DNA from: Streptomyces sp. SDr-06
Lineage (GTDB): Bacteria; Actinomycetota; Actinomycetes; Streptomycetales; Streptomycetaceae
Direction: 5' to 3'
NCBI RefSeq assembly: GCF_003324565.1
Contig: NZ_QOLA01000006.1
Coordinates: forward strand, 1-64,000
DNA: 64,000 nucleotides
Shown here: positions 43,890 to 51,712 of the stretch, piece by piece
How positions within the stretch are numbered: position 1 is the first letter of the stretch
How the letters are laid out: the number at the start of each line of letters is the position of its first letter
Notes under the pieces: generated by a model
Told to the model about the DNA's origin: nothing
Seen by the model: only the letters and a program-made list of their open reading frames with translations
Database searches by the model: none
Made by a program: the position numbers and the translations under genes

Positions 43890-44867
43890 TCAGATCCAGT
43901 CCTTGCGTTTGAAGGCGGTGTACAGGACCACGGACAGGATGACGATGGCAGCGGTCGAAGCGATGAACCCGGCCTGGGTGTTGAAACCGGGATAGGGGAC
44001 GTTCTGCCCGTAGAACCCGGTGATGGCGGTTGGCACGGCGATGACGGAAGCCCAGCTGGTGACCTTCTTCATGATGAGGTTCATGCGGTTGCCCTGAACC
44101 GTCAGGTTGGTCTCCATGATGGAAGCGATCATGTCCCGCAGCGATTCGGTCCACTCCCCCGCCCGCAGCACGTGGTCGTAGACATCCTGGTAGTACGGCA
44201 GCAGCGGCTCGGCCACGATGTGCAGGTCACGGCGCAGAAGGCTGTTGACCACCTCGCGCATGGGCAGGACCAGGCGCCGCAACTTGGAGAGGCTTTTGCG
44301 TAGCTGGTAGGAACTGCGCTGGACGGTGTCGATCTGTTGGCGGCCTTCCTCGAAGAGCAGGTCCTCCACGGCTTCGATGCGGTCGTCAAGGTCTTGCACA
44401 GCTTCGAAGTATCCGTCGACGATGTGGTCGAGGAGTCCGTGCAGGAGGTAACCCACGCCGTATTTGGCCAAGTCCGCGTTACTGTCCCAGCGCTCGACGA
44501 CCTCCGCCATGTCGAAGTTCTCGTCGGGACGGACGGTGATGAGCGCGTTCTCGGTCACGAAGACCGACAGCTCGCTCGTGTAGAGGCCTCCGGTGTCCGG
44601 GTCGGTGCACACGGCGTAGGTACTGAGGAAGGCATGCGTGCGGTAGCGGTCGAGTTTGGGCCGCTGGTGGTCGTGTCGAGCATCCTCGACCGCCAGTTCA
44701 TGAAGCCCGAACTCTTCACTGATCATGGCGAAGTCAGCAGGGCTGGGCACGCTCAGGTCGAGCCAGACCGCCACTCCCGGTTCAGTGATGTATTCGGATA
44801 TGTCTTCGGCCGGGAAGTCTTCCAGCGCCAATACGCCATTGCGATACAGCCGTGTTCGTGTCGTCAA
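43890..44867 (-). CDS. corA: CorA-family divalent cation (Mg2+) transporter
   Basis: 325 residues. A large cytosolic alpha/beta domain and long helix (HELAVEDARHDHQRPKLDRY, later RRLVLPMREVVNSLLRRD) precede two C-terminal membrane helices. The pore signature is YGQN (287-289 is GQN) where most CorA proteins have YGMN. It ends in the usual basic KRKDWI. CorA forms pentameric Mg2+ or Co2+ channels. The start is TTG 44867: no ATG or GTG fits and an in-frame stop lies upstream; AAGG is the likely binding site. A GGAGGGT tandem repeat lies just upstream. Confidence 0.92.
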   Translation of the reverse strand: MTTRTRLYRNGVLALEDFPAEDISEYITEPGVAVWLDLSVPSPADFAMISEEFGLHELAVEDARHDHQRPKLDRYRTHAFLSTYAVCTDPDTGGLYTSELSVFVTENALITVRPDENFDMAEVVERWDSNADLAKYGVGYLLHGLLDHIVDGYFEAVQDLDDRIEAVEDLLFEEGRQQIDTVQRSSYQLRKSLSKLRRLVLPMREVVNSLLRRDLHIVAEPLLPYYQDVYDHVLRAGEWTESLRDMIASIMETNLTVQGNRMNLIMKKVTSWASVIAVPTAITGFYGQNVPYPGFNTQAGFIASTAAIVILSVVLYTAFKRKDWI

Positions 44868-44882
44868 GATCTACAGCCTTAA

Positions 44883-44907
44883 GGAGGGTGGAGGGTGGAG
44901 GGTGGAG
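44883..44907. repeat. Heptamer tandem repeat upstream of corA
   Basis: GGAGGGT three times plus GGAG on the + strand, 16 bases before the corA start codon. Repeat-number change would alter spacing to the promoter, and the G-runs could form a quadruplex. The rest of 44868-45170 shows no gene. Confidence 0.7.
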
Positions 44908-45170
44908 CGGACAGCGTCAGGACCGGGCAGTCAGGGGCCACGGCGGCAGGCGCCTGCCCCAGTTCCCAGGAACTACAACGGATGGGCCCGGGTCGCTCGA
45001 ACGGCAGGACCGGCAGCCTCTCTTGGTGAAACGCCTCAGCGCGCCGGGGTCGCCCATGGGCCCCCGCCTGCCCAGAGCATGGGCTCCGTGCCGCGTCCCC
45101 GGTCGGCCTGCTCTACGAGGAGTCGATACCGCGACGCTGGGGCTGGCGATCTGGGCGGGAGCAGCCGTCG

Positions 45171-45944
45171 TTACCGCGTGGCGTCGGGGGGCAGAGTGCC
45201 GGCGCCACTGCCTGGAGCCCCGCGAATGCCCTGGCGAGCCTGGTGAGAGGCGATCCACTGCTGGACGGTGTTCACGGAGAGCTGGGCGTCTTGTGCGATG
45301 TCCTGGAGGGGAATACCGGTGCGCCAGGCGTCCACTGCGGCTTGGTGAAGGCTGGCGATGCAGGCGTCGAGGTCGCTGAGAACGGCGTCGGCGGACACAT
45401 GAGGTGGCCGCTCGGTGAGGCGCTGAGCGGCTTTACGGACCTCACGCCGCCGCTCCAACTGCCGGATTCTGGAGCGAGGAGTCCGGTGGGTGCGTGGCAC
45501 CGGTCCGGGAGAGCGGCACGTGGCGGCCCTTTCCACGAGGAGGCACGCCGCGTCAGCGGGGAGACCCAGCAGGCCCATGATGCCCGGGGCGTCGTGACCC
45601 TGGAGGGCGAGTGCCCATGCCCTGTAACAGCTGTTCAGGCTCGGCGGGTTGCTCCGGAGCAGGAGTGAGCGCAGGTCGTCCATCGGGAAGTGGTCCTGAT
45701 GCCGCGCGTCAGCACACGCGACCACGGGCCCACGCCCAGAGCCGACCGACGCCCTGATTCCCCGGACGTGGCGGCGGGCCAGGAACAGAGTCAGGGCGGC
45801 GGCTGTCCCGGCCATGGCACTGACCACCAACGCCCGTGCTGCAGGCGGCGCGTACGCGAGGCCCAACGCTTCGAGCGCTGCGAAGAGACCGACGGTCGAT
45901 GCAGCCGTAGCGACTGCGGCGGGTCGGTGACGTGAGAGCTTCAT
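45171..45944 (-). CDS. Membrane-anchored protein with C-terminal HTH-like segment, unknown function
   Basis: 257 residues. Two hydrophobic stretches (about 10-31 and 36-56) are followed by a cytosolic region rich in Arg. Near residues 215-240 the sequence IPLQDIAQDAQLSVNTVQQW reads like a helix-turn-helix. A membrane-tethered regulator is possible, but the family is unknown to me. ATG 45944. The palindrome TTGCGCAA (45988-45995) lies 44 bases upstream. Confidence 0.6.
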   Translation of the reverse strand: MKLSRHRPAAVATAASTVGLFAALEALGLAYAPPAARALVVSAMAGTAAALTLFLARRHVRGIRASVGSGRGPVVACADARHQDHFPMDDLRSLLLRSNPPSLNSCYRAWALALQGHDAPGIMGLLGLPADAACLLVERAATCRSPGPVPRTHRTPRSRIRQLERRREVRKAAQRLTERPPHVSADAVLSDLDACIASLHQAAVDAWRTGIPLQDIAQDAQLSVNTVQQWIASHQARQGIRGAPGSGAGTLPPDATR

Positions 45945-46146
45945 GCGGCGGGCCCCTGTTCGACAACTGCCCGGATCTAATCACCGCTTGCGCAACTAGG
46001 CAAGTATTTCCGGTGGCCCTCGAAGGCAGACCGCGCTCGTCCGCGCTTCGCGGCGGAGGCGACGTCGTCGCGGGGCTGCGACGGTGTCGTCGGCACAAGC
46101 GGCTCTAATCGGCTCGGATTCCGTCGGGTGTGGGCGAGGGAATGGG

Positions 46147-46611
46147 TCAGCCCTCGGTCGCGGGTACCGCTGCGACGGGTGACGGGGCAAGGGCGTAGCC
46201 GACTTGCCGTACGGTGCGGATCATCGTGCGGTGCTCGGGGCCGAGCTTGTGGCGCAGGCGGGCGATGTGGGTATCGACGGTGCGCATGTCGCCCGAAGGG
46301 CTCTGCTGCCAGACGAGTTCCATGAGCTGGCGGCGGGTGTAGACGCGGTCCGGGTGTGCGGCGAGATGGGCGATCAGCTCGAACTCCATACAGGTGAGCT
46401 CGAGCTGGCGGCCGTGGACCGAGCTCCGGCGGGTTCCGCAGTCCACGACGAGGCCGCCCGTGCGATGCACAGGTGCCGTCGGCCCTTCTGCCGCTTCGGG
46501 CCGGGAGGGAGCTTGGACGGCAGGCGGGACCTGTCGACGCCATCGTGTCTGCGCGGGCGCAGTCTGCGGTTCACGGCGCATGCGGTCAGCGAATCGGTAG
46601 TGCAGGGGCAT
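46147..46611 (-). CDS. Orphan winged-helix (OmpR-type) DNA-binding protein
   Basis: 154 residues. The first 60 are a Pro/Arg-rich, probably disordered extension. Residues about 70-145 form a Trans_reg_C winged helix: LTCMEFELIAHLAAHPDRV, QLMELVWQQ, DTHIARLRHKLG and IRTVRQVGYAL. There is no receiver domain, so activity is not controlled by phosphorylation in cis. AGGAGG precedes ATG 46611. It lies downstream of the NRAMP-type transporter and two small genes on the same strand and may control metal genes. Confidence 0.85.
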   Translation of the reverse strand: MPLHYRFADRMRREPQTAPAQTRWRRQVPPAVQAPSRPEAAEGPTAPVHRTGGLVVDCGTRRSSVHGRQLELTCMEFELIAHLAAHPDRVYTRRQLMELVWQQSPSGDMRTVDTHIARLRHKLGPEHRTMIRTVRQVGYALAPSPVAAVPATEG

Positions 46612-46761
46612 GGGTCCTCCTGTTGCTCAGCGCAGGGCCACGGTGCGGGGCCGGGAAACGGGCGGGCCCCCTCGGTGCGGTGCCGCGAGCAGGCTGGCCG
46701 CGGTCACCGCGGGCGAAGGGAGCCACAGGCGCCCCCGGGGCCGTCGGCTACTGGGGGCTGG

Positions 46762-47028
46762 TCAGTGCCAGGTCGCTTCGAGGCGGCGCCGCCCCTCGGG
46801 GCCGGTAACGGTATGCCAGTGGGCGTGCGGCGCCGTGCGGCCGCGGACGGGTACGTGTGGGACGGTTATTGAGACCGCCGCAGGACCGGACGTCGCGTCG
46901 TGGACGGTGCTGCCCGGCGGGCCGTCGGCGAGCCGGAGCACAACGCCGCCGATCCGTTCGCGGAGGCGACCGTGCCCGGTGGGCGTGGCCTTGCGGACGA
47001 GGAAGCGCAGGGTGGGCAGGGCGGACAT
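46762..47028 (-). CDS. Small protein of unknown function
   Basis: 88 residues from ATG 47028 (GGTGA upstream), 7 bases after the stop of the preceding small gene. Predicted beta-rich: LRFLVRKATPTGHGRLRERI, then VVLRLADGPPG, with several His and Arg near the end (APHAHWHTVTG). The His cluster could bind metal, which would fit the transporter upstream, but this is only suggestive. Confidence 0.6.
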   Translation of the reverse strand: MSALPTLRFLVRKATPTGHGRLRERIGGVVLRLADGPPGSTVHDATSGPAAVSITVPHVPVRGRTAPHAHWHTVTGPEGRRRLEATWH

Positions 47029-47035
47029 GGGTGGC

Positions 47036-47386
47036 TCACCTCCGTGCAGGGTGCAGGACGGGTCCGGGAGAGGCGGGGTGGTTGGCCGGGGAGCCGGTGG
47101 CGGCTCGGCTGATGCGGTGCGCGGCCGCCGGCGGCAGATCGGTGAACTGAGCCAGCCAGCAGCTATCGCGGCCCTGCTGGGCGAGCAGGTAGGCGAGATG
47201 GACGCGGGGGTGGTAGGCGGCATGCCGGGCATGGGGGCCGGGGCAGGCGACCGGATCGTCCAGGAGGTAGGTGCGCGGAATGCCGTCGAACAGGGTCAGT
47301 GGCAGCGACGGGCAGGCGCATCCGGCCGGTGCGGCACGACGGACTGAGGGCGAGGTCAGTTTCGCGAGGTACTGAAGAAAGGGCAT
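47036..47386 (-). CDS. Small protein of unknown function downstream of the metal transporter
   Basis: 116 residues; GGGAGGA precedes ATG 47386. It has a short N-terminus, then a Cys/His/Pro-rich middle (CACPSLPLTLFDGIPRTYLL, DPVACPGPHARHAAYHPR). Four Cys and several His could form a metal site. It lies 60 bases after the transporter gene on the same strand, probably in one operon. Family not recognised. Confidence 0.65.
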   Translation of the reverse strand: MPFLQYLAKLTSPSVRRAAPAGCACPSLPLTLFDGIPRTYLLDDPVACPGPHARHAAYHPRVHLAYLLAQQGRDSCWLAQFTDLPPAAAHRISRAATGSPANHPASPGPVLHPARR

Positions 47387-47446
47387 GGAGTCCTCCCGTG
47401 TTCAAGGGGGAGTTGACGACGGGCGGGCCACTACTGCCCGCGGGGC

Positions 47447-49090
47447 TCACTGGCCGAGGGCGACCTGGACGATCTTGATGACGACGAGGATCATCGCGAT
47501 CAGGAGGTAGGTGCGCAGGGCTCCCATGCCGATCTTGCGGGTGGTGGACATGACCGGCTTGGTAAGGGTGTCCAGCGGCGGCATCCGCCAGGCCTGGCGG
47601 CCGGTGCGGTCGATGGGGTCTTCCTTGGTCCCCACTTGGCGACGGGTGAAGGCGTACCCGGCCGCCAGGACTCCGGCGACACCGCAGGCGGCCATGATGT
47701 CGAGGATCGCTACGGCGGTGATGTCGGGAAACAGGACGGAGGCGGTCAGGATGACGGAAAGCATGACCAGGACGCCGACGACCACGGCGGTGAAGGCATT
47801 GGTCTTGGGACCGTTGACCCAGGGCCCCAGAACGGCCTTGTCGTTGCAGAGCAGCAGCAGGAAGACGGACGCGGAAGGCAGCAGGACCCCGGCGAGGGTC
47901 TGCACGCCCTGGGTGAGCAGACCGAGCGGCGAGCCGGGGATCAGCACGATGGTGGCGGCCACGGCCACCAGAGCGGCGTAGACGGCGTAGAAGCCCTTGG
48001 CGCCCTTGAGCCCGCGGTGCAGCGAGTGGTTCATGCCGAACACGTCGCCGATCGCGTAGGCGGTGGAGAGGGAGACCGCGAAGGCGCCGATGATCGAGGC
48101 GTCCAGCAGGGCCACGGCGAACAGCACCCCGGCGACCCTGCCCGCGTGGGCCTTGATGCCGGCCGCCACACCGGCGGTGTCGTCGAAGTTGCCGAAGCCG
48201 TGCGTCCCGGCGAACGCTGCGGCGGCCATGCCCATGATCGCGGCGGCACCTATGACGACGATGGCGATGCCGATCCACAGGTCGGCCTTCTCGTACTTCA
48301 TGAAGCGCGGCGTGATCCGCTTGTCGATGACGTACGACTGCTGGAAGAACAGCTGCCAGGGCGCGACCGTGGTACCGACGATTCCGATGATCAGCAGCAT
48401 CACCGTCGCCAGCTCGCCCGAGCCGCCCGGCATCGTGGGCACCACGAAGTCGTGCGCCATCTGCGAGGAGGCCGGGTGAATCATGAAGTACAGCGGAACC
48501 AGCAGCAGGGAACCCGCGCACAGGAAGATGGCGATGCGCTCGAAACGCCGGAAGGATCCGGTGAACGCGGAGGCGATGATGACCCCCGCGGCCAGCACCA
48601 CCGACGCCACCTTGGGCAGCCCCAGATACCCGGCGGCCAGCGTGATCCCGATGAACTCGGTGACCAGGGTCAGCGCGTTGAGCAGGAACAGGTCGATGAC
48701 GCTGAACGCGCCCCAGAACTTGCCGAACCGCTCCAGGATCAGGCGGGCGTGCCCGACGCCGGTGACCGCGCCCAGGCGCAGCACCATCTCCTGGTTCACA
48801 TAGAGCACGGGGATCAGCAGGAGCAGGGTCCACAGCAGGCTGGTGCCGTAGTTCTGTCCGGCCTGGCCGTACGTGGCGAACGCGCCCGCGTCGTTGTCGC
48901 CGACCATCACGATCAGGCCCGGCCCGACTATCGCCAGCAGCGTCTTGAGCTTCGCGGACAGGCCCCGGCGCTCGCCGTGGTCGTCCTGTCGGATGGTGCC
49001 GAGCGCACCACGGATGTCGCCGACGTGGGCGTCGTCCAGCACAGCGGTGCGGGGGGCGGGGATGATGGGCCTGGCGGGTGCGGTGGTCAT
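47447..49090 (-). CDS. NRAMP-superfamily divalent metal transporter with atypical metal motifs
   Basis: 547 residues with about 11-12 membrane helices. It aligns with NRAMP through GPGLIVMVGDNDAGAFATYG in helix 1 (57-75) and TTVAPWQLFFQQS in helix 6 (240-252). The canonical DPGN and MPH metal-coordinating motifs are replaced by DNDAG and TVAPW. That recalls the NRAMP-related Mg2+ (NRMT) branch rather than Mn2+/Fe2+ transporters. GGGAGG precedes ATG 49090. A structured leader lies upstream, and two small genes and an orphan winged-helix gene follow on the same strand. The ion cannot be fixed by eye. Confidence 0.87.
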   Translation of the reverse strand: MTTAPARPIIPAPRTAVLDDAHVGDIRGALGTIRQDDHGERRGLSAKLKTLLAIVGPGLIVMVGDNDAGAFATYGQAGQNYGTSLLWTLLLLIPVLYVNQEMVLRLGAVTGVGHARLILERFGKFWGAFSVIDLFLLNALTLVTEFIGITLAAGYLGLPKVASVVLAAGVIIASAFTGSFRRFERIAIFLCAGSLLLVPLYFMIHPASSQMAHDFVVPTMPGGSGELATVMLLIIGIVGTTVAPWQLFFQQSYVIDKRITPRFMKYEKADLWIGIAIVVIGAAAIMGMAAAAFAGTHGFGNFDDTAGVAAGIKAHAGRVAGVLFAVALLDASIIGAFAVSLSTAYAIGDVFGMNHSLHRGLKGAKGFYAVYAALVAVAATIVLIPGSPLGLLTQGVQTLAGVLLPSASVFLLLLCNDKAVLGPWVNGPKTNAFTAVVVGVLVMLSVILTASVLFPDITAVAILDIMAACGVAGVLAAGYAFTRRQVGTKEDPIDRTGRQAWRMPPLDTLTKPVMSTTRKIGMGALRTYLLIAMILVVIKIVQVALGQ

Positions 49091-49139
49091 GATGAGCCTC
49101 CCAATTCCCCCGGCAAGGGGCGGAGATGGGGGCACGCGG

Positions 49140-49216
49140 CACTCCCCTGCGGCACACCCGGGCAGCCCGGCCGCCCGGAACGGCCGATGACCGTTCGGGT
49201 GGGAGGGGAAGGAGTG
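49140..49216 (-). ncRNA. Structured 5' leader of the metal transporter, possible riboswitch
   Basis: On the mRNA strand, a closing stem (CACTCC 49140-49145 with GGAGTG 49211-49216) encloses two hairpins: CCGGG/CCCGG at 49158-49170 and a 9-bp stem with one bulge at 49174-49199. It ends 50 bases before the start codon. The layout is a three-way junction, as in many metal-sensing RNAs, but I see neither the yybP-ykoY nor the M-box signatures. The remaining 49217-49761 holds no gene. Confidence 0.4.
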
Positions 49217-49761
49217 TGCGCAAGCGTGTCGTTATCGCGTGCCGAGGACGGGCGAGGTCGATCGGATGCGGGGCCGACTGTGGCCCGGACTACTGCAACT
49301 ACAGTTCATGTTTCCTCGCCTCCCTCCGGCCGGAGCGCCCGCGGGCGCTGGACGACACGGCAAGGAGCGGACCGGGCCCATCCCGGTTCACCCCAACTCG
49401 TCAGAGCTTTGGCACTGAACGGCGTGATCCCCCGGTTGGGGAAGCCACTTGGGGTCACCCCTTGAGCCGGGGAGACCTGTCCTGAACCTGGGCGTCTCTC
49501 GACGTCGTCGGGTCAGTGGCCTGTGTCCGTCCAGACGCCTCACCGAACGAGGTGCCTTCTTCAAACCTCCAGAAGCATAGCCCCCTCCTTGCGCGATCAC
49601 GCAACTACTTGGCGAACTCTTGACGGGGACCGGCGGCCCATGGGGGTCCGGCTGCGCCGTCGACATCCTCGGCGCCCTTCGCCTGCTGGGGGTTCCCCCG
49701 GACAAGCCGGTGGTCGAGGTGGGCTGGCCGAAGAGAGAACTGGACGTATTAGGGTCGGCGC

Positions 49762-50415
49762 GTGGCCTGCATCCTGGTGTGCGAAGACGACGCGGCGGTC
49801 CGTGGTCTTCTCAAGCGCGCCCTGGAGCACGACGGCCACCGTGTCCGCGTCGCCGCCACGGCGGAGAGTCTGCTGCGGCAGCTCGCACCAGCACCTCAGC
49901 TGGTGGTGCTGGATCTGGGGCTGCCGGACGCCGACGGACGCGATGTGTGCCTGGCCCTGCGGGCGCGCGGCGTCGACGTGCCGGTGCTGATACTGACCGC
50001 CCTGGACGGCCTGCATCACAAGGTGGGCGGGTTCGAGGCCGGCGCCGACGACTACATGACCAAACCCTTCGACATCCCGGAACTGCTGGTCCGTGTCCGT
50101 GCGCTGCTGCGCCGGGCCACCGCGGCACCCGCACCACGCGAGGTCGTCCTCGACCCGGCCAAACACATGGTGACCCACGGCTCGGTGAGCGAGGACCTGA
50201 CCCCGACGGAGTTCCGGCTGCTGGGCCGCCTGATCGCCTCCCAGGGCGAGGTGGTGCGCCGTCACGCGCTGCTCGCGGCCGGGTGGCCTCATGGAGCCCA
50301 GGTGAGCGACAACACCCTGGACTCCTTCGTGCGCCGGCTGCGGACCAAGCTCGGTCCGCTGGGGGTGGCCGAGCGCCTGGCGACCGTCCGTGGCGTGGGC
50401 TATCGATGGCAGTGA
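49762..50415 (+). CDS. OmpR-family response regulator
   Basis: 217 residues. The receiver domain (1-118) has the acidic pair CEDD, phospho-acceptor Asp51 (VVLDLGLPD) and Lys101 (MTKPF). The winged helix (about 130-217) reads LTPTEFRLLGRLI, LLAAGWPHG, SDNTLDSFVRRLRTKL and TVRGVGYRW. GTG 49762, with AGGG about 8 bases upstream. Its end overlaps the kinase gene by 10 bases. Positioned between a metal transporter and a COG4705-like membrane protein, so a metal or envelope signal is possible. Confidence 0.93.
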   Translation: MACILVCEDDAAVRGLLKRALEHDGHRVRVAATAESLLRQLAPAPQLVVLDLGLPDADGRDVCLALRARGVDVPVLILTALDGLHHKVGGFEAGADDYMTKPFDIPELLVRVRALLRRATAAPAPREVVLDPAKHMVTHGSVSEDLTPTEFRLLGRLIASQGEVVRRHALLAAGWPHGAQVSDNTLDSFVRRLRTKLGPLGVAERLATVRGVGYRWQ

Positions 50416-51674
50416 CCCGCTTCCGCAGGAGGGTCGTCGCGCTCACTGTGCTCATCGCCACCGCCGTGGTCGCGATCCTGGTCGTGGTCTCCCACGTGTT
50501 GTTGAGCCGGGTGACGGACGCCGATGCGCACGATCTGGCGCGTACCCGCGCCGAGGCGGTCGCGGCGAACGTCAGCGAGGTGGACGGGCGGGTCGTGCTG
50601 ACGGAGAACAGCAGCGAGGCCCTGGACGAGGTCGCCTGGGTCTACGCCGACGGTCGCCTGATCGACGGGAACGTACCGGGCAGCATGGTGGAGCGCGTCG
50701 AGGCGCTGGCGGGCTCCGGGCGCTCGCAGACCTCAACCGTCGCGCACTATCTCCTGTACGCGCAGGAGATTCCTGTCGACGGCCACCACGTCATGGTGAT
50801 CGTCCGGGTGGACCTCACGCCGTACGAGACGTCCGAGCAGCGCAGCCTGACCTTGTCGCTGATCCTGGGCGGCCTCGCCATCCTCCTCGCCGGCGGTGTC
50901 GCGCACCTCGTGGTGCGCCGCGCGCTGCGGGTGGTGCACGAGATGGCCTCCCTGGCCGACGACTGGAGCCATCACGAACCCGGGCGCCGCTTCGACCTCG
51001 GCGTCCCACGCGACGAGTTCGGGGAACTGGGGCAGACCCTGGACAGCCTCCTGGAGCGCGTCGACCACGCGCTGGCGGACGAGCGCCGGCTCACCGACGA
51101 GATCGCCCACGAGCTGCGGACACCGCTCACGGTTCTGCGGGGCGAGGCACAGCTGGCGCAGCTGTCCGGCGAGCCGGTGGCGCCGAAGGCGGTACTGACC
51201 GAGGTCGACCGCCTCAATGCGGCGATCACGACGCTGCTGCGCGCCGCGCGCGCACGCACCGATTCCGGCACGCGCTGCGACCTGCGGTCCGCCGTGCGGA
51301 AGGCGATCGCCGGCCGCGCGGTCGAGGTCGCCCTTCCCGCGGAGGCGGAAGTCGCCGTGGCGGCCGAGGTCGCCGTGTCACTGCTGGCGCCCCTGCTGGA
51401 GAACGGCCTGCGCCATGCGCGGTCGCGGGTGTGGATCACCGCGCGGCCGCAGGGCGCGGCCATGGTGGTCGATGTCTTGGACGACGGTCCCGGTTTCGAT
51501 CCCTCCGAGATCGACCGGGTCTTCGAGGCGGGCGTGACCGGCGGCGACGGGTGCGGCCTGGGGCTGTCGGTGGTCCGGCGCCTCGCGGTCTCCGCCGGGG
51601 TCGGGGTCCGCGCGATCGCGGACGGCCGCGGCCACATCGAGATGACACTCCCCGTCGCGCAGACGGCCACGTAG
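50406..51674 (+). CDS. Sensor histidine kinase
   Basis: 422 residues. Membrane helices at about 11-32 and 148-170 flank an extracytoplasmic sensor of about 115 residues. A HAMP region follows, then His235 in DEIAHELRTPL and the ATPase motifs LLENGLRHA, DDGPGFDP and GCGLGLSVV. It phosphorylates the regulator encoded just upstream, with which it overlaps. The signal is unknown; the sensor region has no motif I recognise. Confidence 0.93.
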   Translation: MAVTRFRRRVVALTVLIATAVVAILVVVSHVLLSRVTDADAHDLARTRAEAVAANVSEVDGRVVLTENSSEALDEVAWVYADGRLIDGNVPGSMVERVEALAGSGRSQTSTVAHYLLYAQEIPVDGHHVMVIVRVDLTPYETSEQRSLTLSLILGGLAILLAGGVAHLVVRRALRVVHEMASLADDWSHHEPGRRFDLGVPRDEFGELGQTLDSLLERVDHALADERRLTDEIAHELRTPLTVLRGEAQLAQLSGEPVAPKAVLTEVDRLNAAITTLLRAARARTDSGTRCDLRSAVRKAIAGRAVEVALPAEAEVAVAAEVAVSLLAPLLENGLRHARSRVWITARPQGAAMVVDVLDDGPGFDPSEIDRVFEAGVTGGDGCGLGLSVVRRLAVSAGVGVRAIADGRGHIEMTLPVAQTAT

Positions 51675-51712
51675 TCAGGTTGCGTGCAGGTTCCCCGCGT
51701 CAACCTCCCCGC

